In this document: one piece after another, positions 50,988 to 57,887 of the stretch | Numbering within the stretch: position 1 is the first letter of the stretch | Layout of the letters: each line of letters begins with the position of its first letter | Source: UTCHB3 sp964625575 | GTDB taxonomy: Bacteria > Bacteroidota > Ignavibacteria > Ignavibacteriales > Ignavibacteriaceae | Reading direction: 5' to 3' | NCBI GenBank assembly: GCA_964625575.1 | Contig: CAZVBQ010000018.1 | Span: 6,627 to 70,626, forward strand | DNA length: 64,000 nucleotides | Program-made: the position numbers and the translations under genes | The notes under the pieces: generated by a model | The model's input: the letters and a program-made list of their open reading frames with translations, nothing else | The model's database searches: none | Told to the model about the DNA's origin: nothing

Positions 50988-52747
50988 TCAGGTCCCTTAC
51001 CCTGTCATTCTTTATGGTTCTGGCGCTATTCGCGCCGCTTCAGGCTCAGAGCCTCAAGGCGGAAGTCAGCAAGAACCGGGTGGGGCTCGAGGAGGAGTTC
51101 GAGCTTTCATTCAGCTACGAAATGAAGAGCGCTTCTTCCGTCGAGTTTATTGCCCCAAATCTGGGTAATTTTTATGTTTTCAGCGGACCCAACGAGTCGC
51201 GCAACATGTCGCTTGTTAATATGGACGTTCGGGTCAGCGGAAGCTATTCCTACATCCTCACCGCGAAGAAGGAGGGTACCTTCACCATCCCCGGCGCGAT
51301 AATGAAGATAGAGGGGAAGACATACCGCACCAATTCAGTAAAAGTAACCGTTGAAAAAGGTGCCGGCGGCAAGACCCGCAATCAGGAAGCGGTTCAGGGC
51401 GGGCTCGATAATGAGTTATTCATCCGCGCCACGGTCGACAAACCCGTCGCTTATGAAGGGGAGCAGATAACCGTTAATTACAAACTCTACTTCAATCCGG
51501 CTCTGCAGCCTGATAATCCCAATTATGTAAAGCTTCCGACCTTTGAAGGCTTTTGGGCTGAAGAGCTCCAGATGCCGGGGCAGGTGATGCTCGAGCCCGA
51601 ATATTTCAACGGCAAGCAGTACTATGCCGGTGTTATCAAGTCAGCCGCCCTTTTTGCCACCAGGTCAGGCACCCTGCAACTCGCCCCACTTACACTTACA
51701 ATCCCCGTCACGGCGCCCGGAGCCGTTGACCCGAATGACCCTTTTAACGATCCCTTCTTCAGGAGGGGACAGCGGATAAACTATAAAGTAAGCTCGCCGC
51801 CTGTACCGGTTCAGATAAATCCCGTCCCCGTTGGTGCTGAAGTTAAGCATTTTTCAGGTGGGGTTGGCTCGTTCGATGTAAAAACCGTGGTAAAAAAGAG
51901 GGAATACAAGAAAAACGAACCGATCCGCTACGAAATTATTATAACAGGCACCGGGAACATCGAGCTCGTGGATGCCATGGTGCCTGAGTTTGACAAAAGT
52001 TTTGAAGTGCTCGATCCCAATATCGACAAGCAGATCAACCGCTCGGGGGTCATCTCAGGCAGCAAGTCGATAGAGTATATCCTCATCCCCCGTGATGGCG
52101 GCACCTACACCCTTCCCGGCATCGAGTTCAGTTGGTTCGACCTTGCGACAAAGAGCGTTAAAACCGTAAAAACGGAACCGGTAACCATCACTGTCTCGGC
52201 TGAAGCCTACAATGAGGGGGTAACCGCCGTAAATGAAGACGAGATAGATATCTATACCGGAGGGGTGACCCTCTCGAAGGATAGCCCCACTTTTCCTGAA
52301 GTCTGGTTCGTCATCCTTCTATTGATCGCGCCCGTTTTAAGCGCCGCGGTTTTCATCAACCACCGCCGGAAAACTGAAGCGCGCCTGAACGATCCCGCGC
52401 TCAGGATCAGGCTGGCAGCCTCAAAGATTGCCACCGAACGGCTCGCGAAAGCCGAAGCGATGATGAAAAGCGGTGATCACCGGCAATTCTATTCTGAAGT
52501 GGCAACCGCCCTCGAAGGCTATCTTATCACCAGGCACAAGATCGAGTTGAGCGAATTCACCTCTGCCAAAGTGGAGGAAACCCTCCTCACTAAAGGGTTC
52601 GATCAGGGAATTGCCGCCGAAGTGAAGAGACTTCTCGATGATTGTGAACTGATGCGGTTCGCGCCCGTTGACGGGAAGATGGAAAAGATGTCAGGATTTT
52701 ACGAACGGACATCAGCGATAATCCGAAAATTTGAGGGGAGCGAATGA
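50981..52747 (+). CDS. batD: BatD: oxygen-tolerance protein
   Basis: A 588-residue protein with signal peptide near 1-22 (FFMVLALFAPLQAQ), several immunoglobulin-like beta domains in the periplasm, a membrane helix near 440-462 (VWFVILLLIAPVLSAAVF), and a cytosolic helical domain. The family blocks VGLEEEFELSFSYEM and YEGEQITVNYKLYF near the start support BatD. It starts with TTG inside the end of batC. Confidence 0.9.
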   Translation: MVVRSLTLSFFMVLALFAPLQAQSLKAEVSKNRVGLEEEFELSFSYEMKSASSVEFIAPNLGNFYVFSGPNESRNMSLVNMDVRVSGSYSYILTAKKEGTFTIPGAIMKIEGKTYRTNSVKVTVEKGAGGKTRNQEAVQGGLDNELFIRATVDKPVAYEGEQITVNYKLYFNPALQPDNPNYVKLPTFEGFWAEELQMPGQVMLEPEYFNGKQYYAGVIKSAALFATRSGTLQLAPLTLTIPVTAPGAVDPNDPFNDPFFRRGQRINYKVSSPPVPVQINPVPVGAEVKHFSGGVGSFDVKTVVKKREYKKNEPIRYEIIITGTGNIELVDAMVPEFDKSFEVLDPNIDKQINRSGVISGSKSIEYILIPRDGGTYTLPGIEFSWFDLATKSVKTVKTEPVTITVSAEAYNEGVTAVNEDEIDIYTGGVTLSKDSPTFPEVWFVILLLIAPVLSAAVFINHRRKTEARLNDPALRIRLAASKIATERLAKAEAMMKSGDHRQFYSEVATALEGYLITRHKIELSEFTSAKVEETLLTKGFDQGIAAEVKRLLDDCELMRFAPVDGKMEKMSGFYERTSAIIRKFEGSE

Positions 52748-53496
52748 TCAATAAATTTCTCATTCTGTTGCTTGTCGCGGTTGCCGTCATTAGAGCTGAA
52801 GACCCTTCTGTTAAATTTGAAGAGGCAAACAAGGCATTCAAATCGGGTGATTACCGGGAAGCGATCGGAACTTACAGGCAGCTTGAGCGGGATGGCTACA
52901 GGGGAGCTGAGCTATTTTTCAATCTCGGTCTCGCTTATTCACGGGCAGGGGAGACGGGGCACAGCATTCTGTATCTCGAGAAGGCACTTCTCTACGACCG
53001 TAACAACAGGAAAGCCAATCTCCTTTTAGTGAACGAAAACCTCAAGATCAAAGAGAAGATCGTAAAAGTACCCGAATTCTTCATTTTCAAGTTTTTCAGG
53101 GATATCTCCACCCTTGCCACCGTATGGGTCTGGCTGGGTATCGTTTTCTTACTTTTCCTTCTTCTCACAGTCGCAATAACGGCTTATATCCTTCGTTTCA
53201 GAGGGCTAACCCGGTTCAGATTCTTCATCATAACGGGTACACTCACCCTCTTTTTCGCGATCTCCCTCCCGGCGTTTCTTATCAGTTATGATTCCGTCCG
53301 GAATTTGCGGGAGTGTGTCGTTCTTGATTCAAACATCTATCTCTATGAAGTCCCCGAAACCGGTGGCAAAACTGCAGGCCTGATAACCGAGGGGAACAAA
53401 CTCGAGATCATCGATGAGATCAGCGGCTGGTACCGGGTTATCCTCCCGAACGGGAAAGAAGGGTGGATCATGGTGAAAGGGGTGGGGGAGATTTGA
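52744..53496 (+). CDS. batE: BatE: TPR and SH3-domain membrane protein
   Basis: A 250-residue protein with signal peptide (MINKFLILLLVAVAVIRA), a TPR region (about 20-95, FFNLGLAYSRAGETGHSILYLEKAL shown in part), two membrane helices (about 121-145 and 157-180), and a C-terminal SH3-like domain (about 190-250, GNKLEIIDEISGWYRVILPNGKEGWI shown in part). It overlaps batD by four bases and ends the operon. The repeat region follows immediately. Confidence 0.86.
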   Translation: MINKFLILLLVAVAVIRAEDPSVKFEEANKAFKSGDYREAIGTYRQLERDGYRGAELFFNLGLAYSRAGETGHSILYLEKALLYDRNNRKANLLLVNENLKIKEKIVKVPEFFIFKFFRDISTLATVWVWLGIVFLLFLLLTVAITAYILRFRGLTRFRFFIITGTLTLFFAISLPAFLISYDSVRNLRECVVLDSNIYLYEVPETGGKTAGLITEGNKLEIIDEISGWYRVILPNGKEGWIMVKGVGEI

Positions 53497-53514
53497 TCCG
53501 CCGGAGGCGGGATC

Positions 53515-53695
53515 AAGGCTGAGGGCTGAAGGCTGAAATTGTATGAAGTATGATCCGTCTGCGGCGGGATGAAGGCTGAAGGCTGAAATTGTATGAAGTA
53601 TGATCCGTCTGCGGCGGGATGAAGGCTGAAGGCTGAAATTGTATGAAGTATGAGCCGCCTGCGACGGGATGAAGGCTGAAGGCTGAAATATTGAA
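53515..53695. repeat. 50-bp direct tandem repeat, ~3.4 copies
   Basis: The unit reads GGCTGAAATTGTATGAAGTA, TGATCCGTCTGCGGCGGGAT, GAAGGCTGAA; complete copies start at 53531, 53581 and 53631 (the third with a few changes) with partial copies on both sides. Each has the GTATGA and GCGGCGGG strings of the dispersed family at 3.5 and 41.35 kb. It is not a CRISPR array, since there are no spacers. The unit length is not a multiple of three, so the long reverse-strand reading frames through it are artefacts. Confidence 0.8.
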
Positions 53696-53739
53696 TGTCT
53701 CGTGCTTTTGATTAAGGAAAGAATGTTCACATAATTTGT

Positions 53740-53860
53740 GGTGTCCCGATTCATCAGGACTTGCGTTGCCCGCAGGGCAAGCCTCGCCCTGTAGGGGCGA
53801 TATGTTGGTAGACTGCGCGAACAAATAATAAATGCTCCCCGTAGGGGTGCTACCTTCTTT
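53740..53860. repeat. Cluster of short GC hairpins
   Basis: GTCC-GGAC, CTTGC-GCAAG, GCCCTGTAGGGGC and CTCCCCGTAGGGG type hairpins follow each other, with ATGTTGGTAG-like spacers. They look like REP/BIME-type intergenic repeats. No gene is seen. Confidence 0.5.
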
Positions 53861-53865
53861 TTTTT

Positions 53866-54047
53866 TTCGAACCACTCCCCCCTTAATCCCCCCTCGCCTT
53901 AGCCAAGGCGAAGGGGGAAACGGCGGAAGAAAAAGCGCTGAATTCCCGGAGTCTCCGCTAAAGGGAAAATAACTCGCTTCGCTCAGACAGATTTTCCCTT
54001 TCACGCTCCGACCGCCGGAAATTCTTTTCCGCGCTTTTTCTTAGGCC
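53866..54047. repeat. Large inverted repeat, left arm
   Basis: About 182 bases that match, inverted, the arm at 54921-55102 with about 85 percent identity by eye. Shared strings include CTCGCCTTAGCCAAGGC, AAGCGCTGAATTCCCG, GGGAAAATAACTCGCTTCG and CACGCTCCGAC. It is itself made of internal palindromes (CCTTAGCCAAGG; GCGAAGCGAG on the opposite strand). Confidence 0.8.
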
Positions 54048-54104
54048 GACGCCACTTGGCATTCGTATTTGATATTGTCATTTTTGCCCTGATTTTAGGA
54101 ATAA

Positions 54105-54320
54105 TAACTGGGCCTGCCTGGGCAGGCGGCATACGGTAGCCCCATGCGGTCAGCATTGGGAATGATTGGACAAACTATAAGCAAATTGAGCCCGCCTGGG
54201 CGTGGCGACATATGGTAATAAATCCCGCTATGCGGGATTCCTGCCCCGGTCGGGGCCATGTAAGGGTAGAATACGAGTGCATCAAGAAAAATGCGCCCCG
54301 CAAGGGGTGCGGTATGACGG
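54105..54320. repeat. Second cluster of short GC hairpins
   Basis: GCCTGCCTGGGCAGGC, CCGCCTGGGCGTGG, CCCGCTATGCGGG, CCCCGGTCGGGG and CGCCCCGCAAGGGGTG are five adjacent hairpins separated by short TATGGTA/ATGTAAGGGTAG spacers. They resemble those before the left arm, so the inverted repeats are embedded in a hairpin-rich zone. No gene is seen. Confidence 0.5.
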
Positions 54321-54352
54321 AAACCCCGTATTTTCATCCCTCTTTTTAATCT

Positions 54353-54705
54353 GTGGAGATATCTACATCTACAAGGGCACCAGAACCCCTGTATCAGTAG
54401 AAGAAGAATCAGACAGCCAAAGAAGGTCGGAAGAATTTGCATTATCTGTTTCACCAAATCCAACTAATGGTTTAGTAGCAGTCATCTGTTCGCTCCCGGT
54501 ACCAGGAGATCTGATGATAGAGGTTTTCAACACTCTCGGTGAGAGGATATACAGCAGTTCATCCCCCCGTGAAAAGGGTGCCGTATCTGAAAAGTTTGAT
54601 CTCACCCACGGGGCGGGAACAAGCGGAGTTTATATAGTCCGAACCACACTTACCACCCCGGGGCAGACTTATTCAAAGAGCGTTAAATTTCAGGTGGTGA
54701 AGTAG
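54353..54705 (+). pseudogene. 3' remnant of a T9SS cargo gene
   Basis: The last 117 codons of a T9SS/FG-GAP protein remain: GDIYIYKGTRTPVSVEEE, SPNPTNGLVAVICS, LGERIYSSSS, SGVYIVRTTLTT and SKSVKFQVVK. The protein is a close relative of the C-terminus of the 516-residue gene near the right end (same GDIYIYKGTRTPVSVEE string, and similar DNA over the first ~40 bases). The rest of the gene, including signal and propeller, is missing upstream, and the reading frame runs back only into hairpin repeats. It is a truncated gene or a captured sorting domain. Confidence 0.75.
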
Positions 54706-54920
54706 GGGATTTTCTCGAACCACACCCCATTATCCTTTGATGCCCTCACCCATTGCCCCCACACTCCCTACGGGATATGCGCCAAAAAGCAACCTAAGAT
54801 TGTACAGTTTTCATTTCAGTTATGTCGCCCGCCCAAGCGGGCTTACCCCGAAACAAGCGGTATAACCCAATTTATGAGTGTAGTATGTAAAACATCCATA
54901 AGAACGCTGGTGGAGGGATG

Positions 54921-55102
54921 GCCTAAGCAAAAGCGCGTGAAGAATTACCGGAAGTCGGAGCGTGAATGGGAAAATCTGTTTGAGCGAAGCGAGTTATTTT
55001 CCCATTAGCGGAGACGACGGGAATTCAGCGCTTTTGATTCAGCCATTTTCCCCTCTTGCCTTGGCTAAGGCGAGAGGGGATTAAGGGGAGAGTGGTTCGA
55101 AG
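54921..55102. repeat. Large inverted repeat, right arm
   Basis: Inverted counterpart of the left arm: reading its reverse complement gives CTCGCCTTAGCCAAGGC, AAGCGCTGAATTCCCG and GGGAAAATAACTCGCTTCG in the same order. The ~870 bases between the arms contain a T9SS remnant and hairpins, but no transposase. The 100 bases after it, up to plsC, are GAGTGGTTCGAAA-type repeats and AT-rich DNA. Confidence 0.8.
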
Positions 55103-55202
55103 AGAGAAGGGGGAGAGTGGTTCGAAAAAGGAGCGGTTCGAAAAAAAGTGTTAATTTTAAAATTTGGATTTAATATTTTCAGATTAAAGTGAGACACGCC
55201 AT

Positions 55203-55931
55203 TTGACGGTACTCCGTATTATCATCATATCGATATATGTAACAATTTGTTCGATCTACGCCATAATAACCCTGCCGTTCGACAGGAAGCATAACCAGTA
55301 TTTCGTGCTTGCCCGTCTGTTCCCGTGGGGGATACTAAAGTTCAGCGGGATAAAACTGGTGGTTACAGGTCTCGAGAACATTGAGAAAGACCGCGCTTAT
55401 GTTTATGTGCCGAACCACAGCAGCATCTATGATATCCCCGCGATGCAGTACAGCGTGCCGAACAGAATGGTGATGATATTCAAAAAAGAATTGGGGCGGA
55501 TCCCGTTCTTCGGGTGGCAGCTTAACATGGGTCCCTACATTTCAGTTGACAGAAAGAACCCCAAAAGCGGCATGCAGAGCATCGAAGAAGCCGACCGTCT
55601 GTTGAACGAGAGAAAGTACTCCGTTCTCCTTTTCGCCGAGGGTACCCGCAGCAAGGATGGCGAGGTGCAGGAGTTCAAACGGGGTGCCTTTTACCTCGCG
55701 GTGAAAGTGAAACACCCTATAGTTCCGGTAACCATCGTTGGCGCGCGGGAGAGGGTGAACCCCGGAGGCAGATTCAAGATTGTCCCGGGTACAATTCATG
55801 TACATTACGATAAGCCCGTTTTCCCTCCGGAGGGAAACATCGGGAAGAAGGAAGAGCTTGAGCTGATGGCAAAGGTGAGAGAAAAGATAATAGAGAACAA
55901 GATAAGGATGGAAAATGAGCGTAACAGTTGA
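55203..55931 (+). CDS. plsC: 1-acyl-sn-glycerol-3-phosphate acyltransferase
   Basis: A 242-residue inner-membrane enzyme that adds the second acyl chain to form phosphatidic acid. The catalytic HX4D is in PNHSSIYDIPAM near 71-80, the glycerol-phosphate site FAEGTRSKDG near 145-154, and the FKRGAFYLA block follows. The N-terminal helix anchors it. It begins with TTG, and its 3' end overlaps gatC by 17 bases. It starts the plus-strand housekeeping group after the repeat zone. Confidence 0.9.
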   Translation: MTVLRIIIISIYVTICSIYAIITLPFDRKHNQYFVLARLFPWGILKFSGIKLVVTGLENIEKDRAYVYVPNHSSIYDIPAMQYSVPNRMVMIFKKELGRIPFFGWQLNMGPYISVDRKNPKSGMQSIEEADRLLNERKYSVLLFAEGTRSKDGEVQEFKRGAFYLAVKVKHPIVPVTIVGARERVNPGGRFKIVPGTIHVHYDKPVFPPEGNIGKKEELELMAKVREKIIENKIRMENERNS

Positions 55932-56211
55932 TGATGTGAAGTATATCGCTAAACTCTCGATGCTTCAGTTCGAAGAGGATGAACTTCTGCAGTTCACCGG
56001 TGAGTTCAACAGGATAATCGAGTATGTTTCGCAGATAAACGCACTCGATCTTTCTGATGTTGAGCCACTTTATCAGCCGGTGGAAACAGGCGAGGCAATG
56101 CTGCGGGATGATATCGCCCGGCCGGGGATATCAAGCGAAGATGCTTTCAGAAACGCGCCCGAAGAGGAGAGCGGACACTTCAAGGTTCCAAAGGTGATCG
56201 GTGAAAAATAA
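55915..56211 (+). CDS. gatC: Glutamyl-tRNA(Gln) amidotransferase subunit C
   Basis: A 98-residue subunit of GatCAB, which converts Glu-tRNA(Gln) and Asp-tRNA(Asn) to the amidated forms. The helix VDDVKYIAKLSMLQFEEDEL and the pattern LSDVEPLYQPVETGEAMLRDD are the family signature (quoted in part). gatA and gatB are not in the window. The start overlaps plsC, so the pair is translated together. Confidence 0.93.
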   Translation: MSVTVDDVKYIAKLSMLQFEEDELLQFTGEFNRIIEYVSQINALDLSDVEPLYQPVETGEAMLRDDIARPGISSEDAFRNAPEEESGHFKVPKVIGEK

Positions 56212-56238
56212 GATATTTACCTCTAACCGGGGGTCCAT

Positions 56239-56991
56239 ATGAAAGTGGTGGCCATAATTCCGGCCCGCTACGCATCCACCCGTTTACCGGGAAAACCCCT
56301 GGCACGGATACTTGACAAGCCGATGATCGAATGGGTTTACCGCAGCGTGCGGAAGTCGCGGCTCGTTGAGCGCGTTATAGTGGCAACCGACGACCAGAGG
56401 GTTTTCGATGCCGTTAAGTCTTTCGGCGGGGAAGTGGTTATGACCCCGGAGGATATTCAGACAGGATCTGACAGGATAGCGTATGTGGCGAACCAGTTGC
56501 CCGGGGCTGAAATAATTGTTAATGTGCAGGGGGATGAGCCTTTCATCTCCGGCTCGATAATCGATGACGCGGTGATGCCTCTGATAGTTGATCCGAAGCT
56601 CCAGGTTTCAACCCTGGTGAAGAAGATCTCCGCGCGGGAAGATCTCGAGAATCCCTCCGTGGTCAAGGTGGTATTCGACAAGTTCAGCAACGCCATCTAC
56701 TTCTCGAGGTCGCCAATTCCATACCTGCGCGACGAGGCAGAGATGCAGAAGGAACTGGTGAATGGACTTTTCTACAAGCACATCGGGCTATATGTTTACC
56801 GGAAAGAGTTTCTCCTCTACTACACAAAGCTGCCACAGTCGGTGCTCGAAAACGCTGAAAAGCTGGAGCAGTTGCGGATACTCGAGAACGGTTACGATAT
56901 CAGGGTGGTGGAGACTGAAACGGAGAACATCTCGGTTGATACGCCCGATGATCTCTTCAGGGCGCGCACTTTTGCTCTCTCATTTTCCTGA
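56239..56991 (+). CDS. kdsB: 3-deoxy-manno-octulosonate cytidylyltransferase
   Basis: A 250-residue cytosolic enzyme that makes CMP-Kdo for lipopolysaccharide core synthesis. The nucleotide-binding IPARYASTRLPGKPL is at 7-21, the metal loop VNVQGDEPFIS near 93-103, and FSRSPIPY and GLYVYRKEFL follow. Length is standard. It fits an organism with Kdo-containing LPS. Confidence 0.95.
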   Translation: MKVVAIIPARYASTRLPGKPLARILDKPMIEWVYRSVRKSRLVERVIVATDDQRVFDAVKSFGGEVVMTPEDIQTGSDRIAYVANQLPGAEIIVNVQGDEPFISGSIIDDAVMPLIVDPKLQVSTLVKKISAREDLENPSVVKVVFDKFSNAIYFSRSPIPYLRDEAEMQKELVNGLFYKHIGLYVYRKEFLLYYTKLPQSVLENAEKLEQLRILENGYDIRVVETETENISVDTPDDLFRARTFALSFS

Positions 56992-57023
56992 ACCGTTTAC
57001 AAGATTGGATTTTGATATCTGAA

Positions 57024-57452
57024 ATGAATTGTATATTTTGTGACATTATTAATAATGAAGATCATGAGGGGATGATCTACAGGGACGGGAAGATAGTCTC
57101 GTTTCTTGATATAAGGCCGTTGAACTACGGGCACACCCTCGTGGTGCCGGTAGAGCATCATAAAGATTTCAGGGAAATGCCGGCGGATATGATGGGGGAT
57201 TTTTTCAGGAGCGTGCAGACGATCGCGCTCGCGGTTGAGAAAGCCACGGGAGCCGATGGATTCAATATCATCTGTAACACGGGAAGTGCCGCTTCACAGA
57301 CGGTGTTCCACCTCCATTATCATATAATCCCGCGGTTCCATGACGACAATGTCTTCAAACGGCTCGATTTCAAGAGGTACGACGAGAAGATAAAAATGAA
57401 AGTTTACGCTGAAAAGATTAAAAAACATCTGGAAAGACCGGAGATCAAATAG
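57024..57452 (+). CDS. HIT-family hydrolase
   Basis: A 142-residue HIT protein. The catalytic HIT motif is HLHYHIIPR near residues 99-107, with the family N-terminus CIFCDIINNEDHEGMIYRD. Such proteins act on nucleotide polyphosphates or adenylated amines (HINT type). I start at the ATG at 57024; a TTG four codons earlier has no better support. The next gene begins directly at its stop. Confidence 0.93.
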   Translation: MNCIFCDIINNEDHEGMIYRDGKIVSFLDIRPLNYGHTLVVPVEHHKDFREMPADMMGDFFRSVQTIALAVEKATGADGFNIICNTGSAASQTVFHLHYHIIPRFHDDNVFKRLDFKRYDEKIKMKVYAEKIKKHLERPEIK

Positions 57453-57860
57453 ATGGAAAAGAAGATAAGAGTTTTAGTGGCAAAAGCCGGCCTCGACGGG
57501 CACGACAGGGGAGCCAAAGTGATAGCCGCCGCGCTTCGTGACGCGGGGATGGAAGTGATCTACACCGGCCTGCGCCAAACGCCTGAAACCATTGTGGAGG
57601 CGGCACTTCAAGAGGATGTGGATGTTATTGGGCTAAGCATACTTTCGGGCGCGCACATGACACTCTTCCCAAGGGTGCTCGGTCTGATGAAAGAAAAAGG
57701 AATTGATGATGTGTTGCTCACCGGGGGCGGAATAATCCCCGAGAACGACAAGGAAGAGCTTAAAAAACTCGGTACGGGCGAACTTTTCACTCCGGGCACG
57801 CCAACTCCCGACATAGCCGCGTACATAAAAAAATGGTGCGAGGAGCATCCCCGCAACTGA
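57453..57860 (+). CDS. Stand-alone B12-binding subunit (methylmalonyl-CoA mutase C-terminal type)
   Basis: A 135-residue cobalamin-binding protein: KAGLDGHDRGAKVIAAALRD with the DXHXXG base-off/His-on motif at residues 15-20 (Asp-Gly-His-Asp-Arg-Gly), then the LSILSGAHM and LLTGGGI loops of the Rossmann fold. It matches the separate small subunit of split methylmalonyl-CoA/isobutyryl-CoA mutases. No large subunit gene is in the window. It starts one base after the HIT gene, so they are co-transcribed. Confidence 0.88.
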   Translation: MEKKIRVLVAKAGLDGHDRGAKVIAAALRDAGMEVIYTGLRQTPETIVEAALQEDVDVIGLSILSGAHMTLFPRVLGLMKEKGIDDVLLTGGGIIPENDKEELKKLGTGELFTPGTPTPDIAAYIKKWCEEHPRN

Positions 57861-57887
57861 CCTTCAACCTTAGCAAAGGAGGCCGCA

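Noticed and set aside
53515..53695. CRISPR array
   Set aside because: The repeats are directly joined with no unique spacers, and there are no cas genes.
53329..54004. Two overlapping reverse frames of 141 and 163 codons with repeated FSLHP/FIQFQPSA-like text
   Set aside because: They are translations of the 50-base tandem repeats and the left inverted-repeat arm, and one of them runs into batE on the opposite strand; no start signal or homologue-like domain.
53866..55102. Complete insertion sequence
   Set aside because: Inverted arms are present but no transposase frame, intact or decayed, is seen between them.
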